64,000 nucleotides of DNA from Porphyra umbilicalis (lineage: Eukaryota > Rhodophyta > Bangiophyceae > Bangiales > Bangiaceae): NCBI GenBank assembly GCA_002049455.2, contig KV918796.1, positions 248,001-312,000 on the forward strand. The letters are read 5' to 3'. Made by a program: the position numbers and the translations under genes. Shown one piece after another: positions 10,855 to 19,854 of this stretch. Positions within the stretch are counted from its first letter, which is position 1. Every line of letters starts with the position of its first letter. The notes below the pieces were generated by a model. The model worked only from the letters and a program-made list of their open reading frames with translations, ran no database searches and had not been told where the DNA came from.

Positions 10855-11778
10855 ATGTCTTTTCCGGCACTGGCAGAGCCGGCCGCTCTCGCGCGGCCTC
10901 GCTACATTGGCATCATCTCCGCCCTCGACTCCGTCATCCACAGCGCCTCCGACGCCGACAGCATCGCGCGTCGGCTGCTATTCTCCGTCGACGGATATTG
11001 TTTTGTGACTCGTTGCTTTGCCGTACAAGCCGAGGCGGTTTGCTGGTTGACAGACCCCTAGCGGGCGGGTGCTGTGATTGACGCCGACAATGTGGTGTTG
11101 ACGAGCGAGTCCGTCGGCTGCAGAACCGACCGGGTCTGGCTGGCCTGTTTGACCAAGTCGTCCCGCACCTGCGTCGAGCTCAACCGTGCCGGCGTGCAGT
11201 CGGTTCTCCCTTCTTTTGCCAACCCTGCCGTCGGGACCTGCATCCTCGGCCGCTTTTGCACTGCCGCGGCGGCGTCGTCATGGCTGGCGAGCGGTGCTGC
11301 GCGGTCCCTGCTTGAGGTCATGAACGCCGATGCTTCCATTGAGACTTCCCAAGAACTCGTCGACGCCACGGCGGTGCCGCTGCCGGGCGTCGACTCTACC
11401 ACAACCTCCCGCCACGCTCACAGTGATGCAATGCCAGCGGCGTTCGCTGCCGCCAAGCCCGGCGACGCGCCCCTGAGGGCGGACGACCGCGCCTACCTTT
11501 CGGCCGTGTCGCAGGATTCGGCGTCGCCGGCCGCGGCCCTTACTCGTGCTGGGCTGTTCGAGCCGCTGGCGGGGCAAGAGCTGCTGCCGCGTCACGCCAG
11601 CCGGGGCGGGGCCGTCCGACAGTCGAACAATACGGCGAGGCCTTTGCCTTCTCGTTTTTTCGAGCAGACCGCGGGCGTTGTCGCGGATTGGCGGCTTCTC
11701 TCGGTCACCCGGGGTAGTGTCGTTCCGCCCGCTCGGCAAGCGTGCCGCCCCGTCACTCTACGGACTCGACGCATTTGA
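10855..11778 (+). pseudogene. uncharacterised ORF with one in-frame stop, upstream of the PIF1-like helicase
   Basis: An ATG at 10855 begins MSFPALAEPAALARPRYIGI. The frame runs to a TAG at 11059-11061, then continues in the same frame (VIDADNVVLTSESVGCRTDR, FANPAVGTCILGRFCTAAAA) to 11778. Composition resembles a real protein of mixed residues rather than a GC-driven artefact. No family is recognised. Same orientation and close spacing suggest it belongs with the downstream helicase ORFs, probably as part of a mobile element. Confidence 0.35.
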
Positions 11779-12412
11779 CGGCTCGGGCGACGACAGCACT
11801 GCGAGCTTTGGGTCCACACCGGGCTCCCCCCTGCCCTTTGTGGACGACGAGCAGATGGACAAGTGCACCTCCAAGCCCAGGATGTCGAAGCGGCGGAGCA
11901 CCGTGAGCGGCACCGTAGCTGGCGAGCTGTCGTCGCGGTTAAACCCGCGGTCAAGCGCGAGAGAGCCGTATCATGGGATGCTCAGCATGAAGGAGATCAA
12001 GAAGTCCATGGCTAACTCGCGCGCTGTGTGGAAGCAGCAAGACATGCTAAACTTGTGCGCTGAGAGGAACAAGATGGACGCGGCGGGCACCGCGCCGCCA
12101 GCGACGGAGCGCGGGGCCGCGCTCACGGCGGGACCAACTTGCTCGGTCGGCAACAAAGACGTTGGGCGCGGTGGCTCCCGCGTGGCCAACCATCCGCCGG
12201 GGAAAGAGTGCACGCCAGCGCCGGCAGATGCATCCTGCGCCACCAATACTGCTTCTACGGCTCCCCGTGCTCGGTCAACACCATCGTCAGCAGGCGTGCG
12301 GCCCGCTGGGACGGATGCGGGTGACGATGGCGACGTGGCGAGCGCCGACTTGGGCTCGGGCGCCGTCGAGCCCCGCGTGATCGGCCGGCTTGCTGCGGAC
12401 GGGGATTCTTGA
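11715..12412 (+). CDS. uncharacterised ORF directly preceding the PIF1-like helicase
   Basis: The open frame becomes protein-like from SFRPLGKRAAPSLYGLDAFD onward, with an acidic Ser/Gly stretch and a Lys-rich helical patch (MSKRRS, MKEIKKSMANSRAVWKQQD). It ends at 12412, overlapping the start of the helicase frame. It occupies the position of the N-terminal region of a helicase protein but in another frame. It may therefore be a broken N-terminal extension of the same gene rather than a separate one. The start is arbitrary because the frame stays open further upstream. Confidence 0.35.
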
Positions 12413-13698
12413 AGCTCTTCCACGCGTTCATGACTTCTCGCCTTTGCGAGAGCGAGGTCGTCGTCGTCGCCCCGACGGGTACAGCAGCCAAGACGGCCGG
12501 GGGGCTGACCTACCACTCCTTTTTCGGCTTTGAGCGCGGGTACGATGCCACGGGCTTGGACCCGGCGGTGGAGGCAGCACGGTTGCTGAGGACGCCCCGG
12601 TCTGGCCCAGTCAAGACGCGGCTGCGTCTGACGCGCGTCGTGCTCCTGGATGAGATATCTTTGGTCAGGGCCGACAAGCTGGACGTCATGTACGAGCTGA
12701 TGGTGCAGACCCGCGCGGCATCATCCCCTCCGGTCGTTTGGTTTCTCTTTGGGGACTTCCTGCAGCTCATGCCGGTCGTGGGTGCCATCGCCTTTAGGGC
12801 AAGGTGCTGGCCGGCGATGGTCGGAGGTAGCTTCCTGGAGCTGGCGATTTTGCACCGACAGGATGAGCCGGATATGGTGCAAGCAGTCCACGACGTACGT
12901 GTCGGCATCTACTCCCAGGCTGTCCGCGCTGTCATGGGCGAGCGTCAAGTTGAGGGCGCCTCGTACCTTGCCGTGCGAGACAACGTGCTGCACCTGATGC
13001 CGCGTGTTCAAGATGTCAACGCCCACAACTATTCGTGCCTCGATCGGCTTGCATACGAGGACCAGCCGAGGTCGGCCGTGGCCAAGGACTCTTCACGTCT
13101 GGACCCGCACCGAGACCCTAGCCTGGGCATCGACAAGGATGTGGGCGTGTCGGCTGCACCACTCCGGGCGGCGTTGGTCGATTGCGTTGCCCCTCCCTGC
13201 TTCCGGCACGCGCTGCATGCTCGAGTCATGCTGCTTGACAACCGCCGACGCGTGATTGGCCTTTGCCACGGAAGCGTCGGCACCACCACCCTGTACCTCC
13301 CGTGCGGGACGCCCGTCGTGCGGTTCCATGACACCACGCTGCCGCGTGGCGTCAATGTGCAAGGCCTCGGCGTCCACGACGCCGGCGAGACGTGGGTGGA
13401 AGTGGAGTGCCCGGCTGTCGACTTTACGGCGCGCATCTTTTCCAAGCCGGGCATGCTCGCTGTTCGGTCGCAGTTGCCTTTCGTGCTCGGCTGGGCGGCC
13501 ACGGTGCACATGGCCCAGAGTTTGGTTTTGTCTGAGGTGGTGCTGGACTTGGCCAAGGCGTTTGGGGCTGGGATGGTGCTCTCGGCTGTGAGTCGCGTCA
13601 GCAAGAAGCGGAACCTGTATGTGAAGTCGTTTTGCTCTTCTCGTGTGTACGCGGACCCGCTTGCACTTGAGATGTACCGCACGTGGGACCGTTTGTAG
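12325..13698 (+). CDS. PIF1-like SF1B DNA helicase, motif I eroded
   Basis: PIF1-family motifs appear in order. These are VVVVAPTGTAAKTAGGLTYH (motif Ia region), VVLLDEIS (Walker B, about 12637-12660), GDFLQLMPV (motif III, 12754-12777), GWAATVHMAQSLVLSEVVLD (motif V region) and VLSAVSRVSKKRNLYV (motif VI with SRV). The Walker A site at 12382-12405 reads RPACCGRG where GPAGCGKG is expected. The nucleotide-binding Lys is Arg and two glycines are lost, so ATPase activity is doubtful. The frame opens only at 12325 and has no good ATG, so the N-terminus is missing or lies in the overlapping frame. PIF1 helicases have host roles, but copies among transposase genes usually come from Helitrons or other large DNA transposons. 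No Rep/HUH nuclease was seen nearby. Confidence 0.8.
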   Translation, partial: RWRRGERRLGLGRRRAPRDRPACCGRGFLKLFHAFMTSRLCESEVVVVAPTGTAAKTAGGLTYHSFFGFERGYDATGLDPAVEAARLLRTPRSGPVKTRLRLTRVVLLDEISLVRADKLDVMYELMVQTRAASSPPVVWFLFGDFLQLMPVVGAIAFRARCWPAMVGGSFLELAILHRQDEPDMVQAVHDVRVGIYSQAVRAVMGERQVEGASYLAVRDNVLHLMPRVQDVNAHNYSCLDRLAYEDQPRSAVAKDSSRLDPHRDPSLGIDKDVGVSAAPLRAALVDCVAPPCFRHALHARVMLLDNRRRVIGLCHGSVGTTTLYLPCGTPVVRFHDTTLPRGVNVQGLGVHDAGETWVEVECPAVDFTARIFSKPGMLAVRSQLPFVLGWAATVHMAQSLVLSEVVLDLAKAFGAGMVLSAVSRVSKKRNLYVKSFCSSRVYADPLALEMYRTWDRL

Positions 13699-13735
13699 TG
13701 TTTTCCTTTACGTTAATGGCCTGTCCCCCCCGACG

Positions 13736-16099
13736 TCACTTGCCACTCTCTGGCATCTCGCGCGTCCTGGGTGAAATAACCTGAGACATGCTTGGCCCGC
13801 CACTACTATCGCCCCCTCCATTCATCCAAGGCACTGCATTCACCCCACCCGGCATGTGCCCCACGACGCCAAAGTCATCAACATTCATACAATGCCCTTC
13901 TAATACTTTCTCTCCCATGCCATCTCCACCCGCTCCTCCGCCCCAAGCCGCCCCTCCCCCATCGATGGTGTACTGAGTGTTCGGAAGAGAGTAGTTGGGG
14001 GGGGGAACCACTGGCACAAGCGGTCTCGGTTGACTCGGATGGAAGTCACTGGTCGCCATGTCACTGATCACCGGCGACGGGGAAGGCAATTGCACCCCTG
14101 CCCGCCCGTGCAGCAGCGAGGGGGAGACAAAAGACCCGATCGGCTGCGCGCCCGCCCTTTCGGCCGCCGAGGCAGTCCTAAACAGTGGCGTCGCCAGCAC
14201 GTCGACAGCGCCTCCGACTTGCGTAGGCGTGGACGCATGGGCCTCGAGCTCGTCGATCGGTGTGACCTGCACGGGAAGACCGGGATTGGCGGCAGGCGGC
14301 GCTTGGCCGACGAGAGCTCTCGGTGTCTTTGTAACGGTCGATGACGGCGGAAGTGATACACGCCGGGCGGCGCCACGGGGCGTGCCCCCCGAGGGAGTTG
14401 TCCCGGCAGGAGATGTACCGGTCGCTCGACCAGCAGCCCGCCGCACGCTCAATCTGTGAGCCCTTCTATCCGTAGCGGCCGTCGTCTCCTCCTGCGCGAG
14501 TTGAGCGTCCATTGCGGCGTAGCGCGCCTCCATGTTGGCGACCGCCGGCTTGGCAGTTGCGGCTGGGTCTTTGTGGTTGGCTGGGATTTGCGCGGACGGC
14601 CGGCCGGCAGTGGAAGGTGCGGGCGCGGGAGCCAGCCCGGGCGCTAGAAACTCATGGCGCGTCGCATCCGTCAAGCCCTCCGGCTGCTCCTTGGCCGCTC
14701 GCCCAGTCGACGCTAGCCCCTTGAGCATGTCGTCATACCCTGGCTCCTGAGAGGCCAGTACCAGCATGCAGGCGATAACGATGGTCAGCCGCAGCTTCTT
14801 CATACTAACGAGCTTGATGACCGTCTCGGTTGGAGGGAGCGTGGTCTTGGAGAAGTAGCGCGACTGGCATCGGAGGTGCTTGACAATTTCATTGATGCTG
14901 TCCATCTTTACCATCAAATACCAGCGGGACGTGAGCGCCCGCCGCGTCGGGTTGGCCACGGCCGCCACCGTGCCGACCTCGGGCAAACAGCTGATCGAGT
15001 CCCCCCGCGCAACCCACGAAGCCCACCACCGGTCCGTCACGTCATTGTCGTCCGTCCACTCCGTGCGTGGTCGGCCATTTTTGGTCTTGTCTTTGAACTT
15101 GAAGCCCTCCTGGCGCCGCTTGCGTACTAAACACAGGAGGCTGTCAGCGAGCAGCTGCCGCAAGACGTCGATGGCGCCTTTACGATCCCGCACCGTCCTC
15201 AGCACGAAGGTGACACAGTCCACGGCGGTCGACGTTGGCGTGATGGTGGGCTGGATCTCGTGCACGTTATCCGCAAGCCCCACCCCTTGCACGTCCTCAG
15301 AGTCACCGTCTGAGTCGTCCTGGTCCTGGTCCGTCGGAGACGCCTTTGTGAGCCCGTGCTTGGCCACAACCGAGCCGCCGGCGAGGAGGGGCGTCTCGGC
15401 GTTACCGCCGCCCGTGGCGCCAGGCACACGGAGCGCATGGGCGGGCGGCGGCAGATGGGCAAGATCGCGATGGTTGGCCACGACGGTTCCGCCGGCGGGC
15501 GGGCTTTGCGTCGCGCCTCCGTCGCGGTCGCCGGCGCTCGCGCCAGCACCTGTCGCACTATTGGGAGCCCCGCGCGCCGCGAGTACCGTACCGCCGACTG
15601 GGACAGCCTCTTCTGCAGACGCGCCACGCGCGCCGGAACCACCAGCGTCGGCCCCCTTCTCCACGGCCAGCAGAACTCCTTCGTGCGGAACGTCGTTCTT
15701 GAGGCCTTGTGCGGGCGCCGAATTGGCCTGATCGAGCGCGAGCGCGTTGATGCCGGCGAGGGCGTCCACCTGCTTGTGCCGATAGGCGAAAGAAAGGCCA
15801 ATGTTGACGATGCGCTGGGCATGCGCATCGTGGTCCGTGAAGAAGCCGAGCCGGTCCACGACACGGATCCAGCAATGCGTCGGGACGTCCGTTGGATTGT
15901 CCGTCGTCAGCAGCCGGCTGATTGCTGAGTGGAAGGCCGCACCATGAGGCTCCAGGTACTTGCAGAGCTTTGCGGCTGTCCGGTACAGGTCCCGTAACAG
16001 GGGCGACAAAAACGACACCTTCTCCCGGTCGGTGATGCCGAGGGACTGCAGGAAGAGGTTGTACTCCTTGAGCTGAGTGCTGTCACACAAACCCGCCAT
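13736..16099 (-). CDS. uncharacterised ~787-residue protein
   Basis: This long uninterrupted minus-strand frame converges on the PIF1-like gene, with 37 nt between the stops. I chose the ATG at 16099 (MAGLCDSTQLKEYNLFLQSL). The frame stays open to 16378, but that part is short-motif, Cys-rich sequence. The N-terminal third is mixed and helical. The middle holds three copies of a (P/L)xGG(T/S)V(V/L)A motif (PVGGTVLA, PAGGTVVA, LAGGSVVA). Then comes a conserved-looking core with TDRWWASWVARGD, INEIVKHLRCQSRYFSK and a basic hydrophobic helix (MKKLRLTIVIACMLVLAS). The C-terminal third is Ser/Pro/Gly-rich and likely disordered. No family is recognised. Location between transposon genes suggests a mobile-element accessory protein, but a host gene is possible. 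Confidence 0.5.
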   Translation of the reverse strand: MAGLCDSTQLKEYNLFLQSLGITDREKVSFLSPLLRDLYRTAAKLCKYLEPHGAAFHSAISRLLTTDNPTDVPTHCWIRVVDRLGFFTDHDAHAQRIVNIGLSFAYRHKQVDALAGINALALDQANSAPAQGLKNDVPHEGVLLAVEKGADAGGSGARGASAEEAVPVGGTVLAARGAPNSATGAGASAGDRDGGATQSPPAGGTVVANHRDLAHLPPPAHALRVPGATGGGNAETPLLAGGSVVAKHGLTKASPTDQDQDDSDGDSEDVQGVGLADNVHEIQPTITPTSTAVDCVTFVLRTVRDRKGAIDVLRQLLADSLLCLVRKRRQEGFKFKDKTKNGRPRTEWTDDNDVTDRWWASWVARGDSISCLPEVGTVAAVANPTRRALTSRWYLMVKMDSINEIVKHLRCQSRYFSKTTLPPTETVIKLVSMKKLRLTIVIACMLVLASQEPGYDDMLKGLASTGRAAKEQPEGLTDATRHEFLAPGLAPAPAPSTAGRPSAQIPANHKDPAATAKPAVANMEARYAAMDAQLAQEETTAATDRRAHRLSVRRAAGRATGTSPAGTTPSGGTPRGAARRVSLPPSSTVTKTPRALVGQAPPAANPGLPVQVTPIDELEAHASTPTQVGGAVDVLATPLFRTASAAERAGAQPIGSFVSPSLLHGRAGVQLPSPSPVISDMATSDFHPSQPRPLVPVVPPPNYSLPNTQYTIDGGGAAWGGGAGGDGMGEKVLEGHCMNVDDFGVVGHMPGGVNAVPWMNGGGDSSGGPSMSQVISPRTREMPESGK

Positions 16100-17029
16100 G
16101 GTGCCTGTACAGAGTGGCACATCACAACGGTACAAATCGACAAAAAGGTGGCAGTGACGGGCATGAGCGACAAGAGCGGAAGATGCAGAACACATACCGT
16201 CAGCGTCGAAGAACAACAATGTGCCCAAGAACCATGCACTCAACCACGCTGGTGTAGAGATCGTGCCAAGGCATGTTGGCATGGTGGTCGGGAAAAAGAG
16301 ACAGCAATGGTCGCGGCGGATACGAGACACATACCTCGGTGCGAGCACCAGAACAAGGCGTGATGGGTGTAGTACCACAATCTAGGGGGTTACCTCAGAA
16401 GGAGGGAAGTAACGGCCGTCTTAGCCGCTCGCGCGACACCCGCTATGGGACTCGAGGTCCGGGAAGTCGGGCCGATCGAAACGCCAAGACATCAAGACAC
16501 GGTTTACTTGCCGGCGACGACGGTGCCTCCCACCGTGGTCGCCCTTCGTCCTAAAAGGGCGGAAACCGTCGCCCGGGCCCAATTTCCCCAAATGGGAATT
16601 GACCCGGGCCGTCACCAACCAATGCAGATAATTCCCTTCATGCATGTCAAGTCCCCCGAGGCGATCATTGCAGACGAGGGGGAGAAACCGTCCGGCGAGC
16701 AACGCGCTGCACCCGCCGCGTGGCGCCCGGTCAGCCGTCGCCTGCTGCGCCCTTTCGGGCGCGCCAGCGCCCTCTCGGGCGCGCCAATCCGGCCTCCCGC
16801 GGGGCCCGCGTGCCGGGCGCGACGGATCGGGTAAGCTCCCCCGGGTGTCCGAGCCGGGCAGCGGGGCCGCCTCCTTGCCCCGCCCCCCGCGTCGCCGACC
16901 CGTCGGCCACCACCGCCGCTGGCGTCGCCACCTCACGTCGGGGACCGCGTCCCCCGTCGCCGCCGACGTCCCCGCGGTCGCCCCCTGGCGCATAGGGGGC
17001 CCCGTAGTACTACAGCCCCTTCGGCTGAG
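16100..17029. other. no supported gene
   Basis: This is the upstream flank of two divergent ORFs (13736-16099 on minus, 17030-18799 on plus), so promoters for both may lie here. A short near-palindrome (GGGCCCAATTTCCCCAAATGGGAATTGACCCGGGCC, about 16577-16612) is the only structure noticed. Confidence 0.4.
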
Positions 17030-18799
17030 ATGGAGCCGTCCCCGGCGACGCCCCCCGCCAGCCCCGTCGGGGCTCCATCCCCCGCGCCCCTGGCGTGCGC
17101 GCCCACGGCGGCCGCCGCTCCGGGGCCGGCGCCGGCGGCCGAGGCGCCGCCCGCGTCGGGACCGCCCGGGCGCCGCCCAACCGTCCCCTTTCGTCCGTCG
17201 GTGCCGCCGCGTATGCGGCTCCCGTACGACCCGAACGGCCGGGAGTGGCGGAAGCCGCCCCGCCCAGCGGGCGCCGCCGCCGCGGCCAGCGCCGGGGCCG
17301 AGTCCGCGGCTTGCCCGGCTGCCTCCCCCAGCGGGGGTCTCGCGGTCGTGCCGGAGGAGCGCCCGCTGTTGTTGGGGCAGGCGGCCCCCGCGCTCCCGCC
17401 ACGCCCGGCACCGCCCGCCGTCCGAGCGTGGCTCGCCCCGCTGGGGCCAGCCGTGGCCTCGGCCGACTGGCCGCTCGTCAGCGACGTCTTCCTCCCGGCT
17501 CACCCCCACGACGCGGGCGAGGCAGCCGCCGTGTGGCGGGCCTTCAAGGAGTTCGCCAAGGTGGCGGGTTACGGTACCCGGCCGGCGGCCGAGCGCGACT
17601 TCGCTTCCTTTGTCCGCTCCGTCGGGGACAGCGCGGCGTGGCTGCGCTGCATGTTGCGGTGCAACCCGGGGCGGGTGCTCTTGGTCTCGCATCCCGCGGC
17701 CGAGCTCCCGTTCGTCGCCGGCGAAGTGGAGTACGCCTACCTCGAGGACTGGCACGCACGCCTTCGCCACCGCCCTGCGGTCCCGTTCGGTCACTCCTTG
17801 GCGCTTGCCCACTTCGGGGGCGTGGGCCCCCTGATCGCCTTGGCGTCGGTGGGCCCCGCGACCGCCCCGGCGGACTTGGCGTTGGAGGCCGCGCGCCGCG
17901 CGCGCGGCGAGCTCGTAAGCACCCGACGGGCGGGGCACGAAGCCATCTTCCTGTCCGTCCGTTCCGGCATTGCCTTGACGCCGGCGCGTGCTCCCTTGCC
18001 GCCGGCAATGGCCACGCGGTGTGCGACGCCGCGGCTGCTGACGTACGAGTACCCGCCCGTTGTGCACCAGCAGCAGTCGCTGGTCCAGGCGTTCCCCTGC
18101 CACCCCATGCAGGGCACGGCCTACGTCATGCTGACGGCCGCCATCGTGTCGGGGTTGCTGCGCGCGTACCGCAAGACGCACCGCGTCTTCGAGCCGTCGC
18201 CATGCTACTACGACTTGACGCGGAAGTTCAAGGTCGACGACCTCGCGCCGGGCGACAGCGGTGCCGCCGACGCCTTGGAGGAGTACGACGCCATCGTGAG
18301 GGCGGTGCCCTGGGCGGCCGTCCATGACCTACTGCCCTACCACCACGATACCACCCGTCAAGCCCCCAGCACCCTGCTGCCCCACCAAGTGGGTACCGTG
18401 GCGGACGGCCGGCGCCACTACGTCCGCGTCGTGAGCGTCTTGCGGTCGCCGCAGGCCCCGTTGGGGGTCATGCTCGCGGAGCCGCGGCTTGCGGACGTCG
18501 CCCCGCGGGCGTTGCCCGTGACGCCGGAGCCATGGGCGATACCGGCCGGCTTCACCTTGCCCGACCCGGGCGCTGTCCCGCCGTCGACGGAGGAGCCGGC
18601 CGCGTCGGCCGCGTACCGTGCGCGGAAGCGGCGCCACGCCCACATGGCGCGCGGCGGCCCGGCTCTACCTGTGCCCCACCGCCCGGGGCCCCGGGACCCC
18701 GAGGATGATGAGGAGGAGGCCAGCGCCGGCGACCCCGGAGGTCCCGACGCCTACTCCCGCGGCTTCTCCGCGTCGACCCTTGCCGGCAGCGCCGCGTGA
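17030..18799 (+). CDS. uncharacterised 589-residue protein downstream of, and antisense to, a chromovirus fossil
   Basis: Clean ATG-to-stop frame. The first ~130 residues are Ala/Pro-rich. From about residue 130 the sequence has normal globular composition: WPLVSDVFLPAHPHDAGEAA, AVWRAFKEFAKVAGYGTRP, CMLRCNPGRVLLVSHP, YLEDWHARLRHRPAVPFGHS, TYEYPPVVHQQQSLVQAFPC and AIVSGLLRAYRKTHRVFEPS. The tail is acidic/Arg-rich. No family is recognised, and the frame is unbroken. It lies 3' of the chromodomain of the minus-strand element at 19855-21940 but on the opposite strand. It could be an antisense accessory ORF of that element's 3' region, as described for some giant plant Ty3/gypsy elements, or an unrelated gene. 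I cannot decide which. Confidence 0.5.
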   Translation: MEPSPATPPASPVGAPSPAPLACAPTAAAAPGPAPAAEAPPASGPPGRRPTVPFRPSVPPRMRLPYDPNGREWRKPPRPAGAAAAASAGAESAACPAASPSGGLAVVPEERPLLLGQAAPALPPRPAPPAVRAWLAPLGPAVASADWPLVSDVFLPAHPHDAGEAAAVWRAFKEFAKVAGYGTRPAAERDFASFVRSVGDSAAWLRCMLRCNPGRVLLVSHPAAELPFVAGEVEYAYLEDWHARLRHRPAVPFGHSLALAHFGGVGPLIALASVGPATAPADLALEAARRARGELVSTRRAGHEAIFLSVRSGIALTPARAPLPPAMATRCATPRLLTYEYPPVVHQQQSLVQAFPCHPMQGTAYVMLTAAIVSGLLRAYRKTHRVFEPSPCYYDLTRKFKVDDLAPGDSGAADALEEYDAIVRAVPWAAVHDLLPYHHDTTRQAPSTLLPHQVGTVADGRRHYVRVVSVLRSPQAPLGVMLAEPRLADVAPRALPVTPEPWAIPAGFTLPDPGAVPPSTEEPAASAAYRARKRRHAHMARGGPALPVPHRPGPRDPEDDEEEASAGDPGGPDAYSRGFSASTLAGSAA

Positions 18800-19230
18800 G
18801 GCCCGCGCGCGGCAGTCCGCGAGGACAGGGCCGGCACGGCTCACGGCGAGCGCCGGGACGCAACGTGGCGCGGCGACCACGCCGACACTGCCGGTGACCG
18901 GCCCGGGCGTGGGTGGGCGGCCGAGTCGGGCGGCGGTGCCGCTGCCCCCCGGCGCGACCGCGACGAACGCTGGGAGGGCGGCCCCGGCCGCAGTGCCGAC
19001 GTGCGGGACGACCGCGTGTGTCGGCGGCCGGTCCGAGTGATGGCCGCGGCTATATGGCCGCCGGCCGTGACGAGCCCGCATGGCCCTCCGACGGCGGCGA
19101 GGGCCGCGATGGCGGCGCTAGCGGCGGATGCTACGGGCGGTCCGAGTACCGCCCCGCCGGCGAAGCCGCGGCGCCCGCCGGACCGCGCCCCGCGCGCTGG
19201 CATGCCGTCCCCGCCAACGACGGTTCCACC

Positions 19231-19611
19231 ATGGCGCCGATGGAGCTGGGGGTTGCCGGCCCCGTCGTGACCCCCGTTCCGGGGCAACCGGACGTCTCCT
19301 ACGATTGGTGGTTGTCCGCGTCGTGGACGCTTCCTACCCCGGTGACGGCCACGGAGTGGCGGGACTCGCTGACGTCCGGGCAGGTTGTCGCCTTGCTCGG
19401 GTACGACCCGTCCATCAATTGGTCCGAGGTGGGGCCCTGCGAGATCACCGCCGCTATGGTCGAGTACGCCCGCATCGGGCTCGCCGCCGACGTCCCCCCC
19501 TGCCTGGAGTCCCCGCGGACGCGGGCGAAGCGGTTTCACGCCGCCCTGCGGCGTGTCCTACGCCAGGCGGGCCGCCCCGTTCACGTATGGGAGTATCGTC
19601 GTCACGACTGA
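19231..19611 (+). CDS. uncharacterised small protein (126 residues)
   Basis: ATG at 19231 (MAPMELGVAGPVVTPVPGQP); the frame is open from 18913, but the upstream part is Arg/Gly low complexity. The product has protein-like composition: SYDWWLSASWTLPTPVTATE, WRDSLTSGQVVALLGYDPSI, NWSEVGPCEITAAMVEYARI and a basic C-terminus (KRFHAALRRVLRQAGRPVHV). No family is recognised. It follows the 589-residue ORF by about 430 nt on the same strand, so the pair may be expressed together. Confidence 0.45.
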   Translation: MAPMELGVAGPVVTPVPGQPDVSYDWWLSASWTLPTPVTATEWRDSLTSGQVVALLGYDPSINWSEVGPCEITAAMVEYARIGLAADVPPCLESPRTRAKRFHAALRRVLRQAGRPVHVWEYRRHD

Positions 19612-19854
19612 GGGCATCGCCCTGGCCCCGTAGGTGTGGCGCGTAGTCCGACGGCGTTAGGTCGTCGTCCGCCGTAGAATGAAGCCGTGGGCTTGCTCTT
19701 AGTACCTCTTAGCGTCCGCTGCCCGTCGTGGCCCCGCCACTCCTTGGCCGTTGGTACGCATCCCCCCCCCCCACGACGGCCCCAAGGCCCCAAAACCCCA
19801 CAAAACCCCACCCCCCCCCCCCGCCGCGCCCGGCCACCGCTCCGACCCAAGGGG

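Noticed and set aside
10855-13698. Complete Helitron
   Set aside because: Only the PIF1-like helicase is present; no Rep/HUH nuclease motif and no 5'-TC / 3'-CTRR hairpin end were recognised.
16421-18325. 634-codon minus-strand frame opposite the 589-residue ORF
   Set aside because: Arg/Gly/Ala-rich with no motif. The plus-strand frame has balanced composition and a clean ATG, so the minus frame is its shadow.
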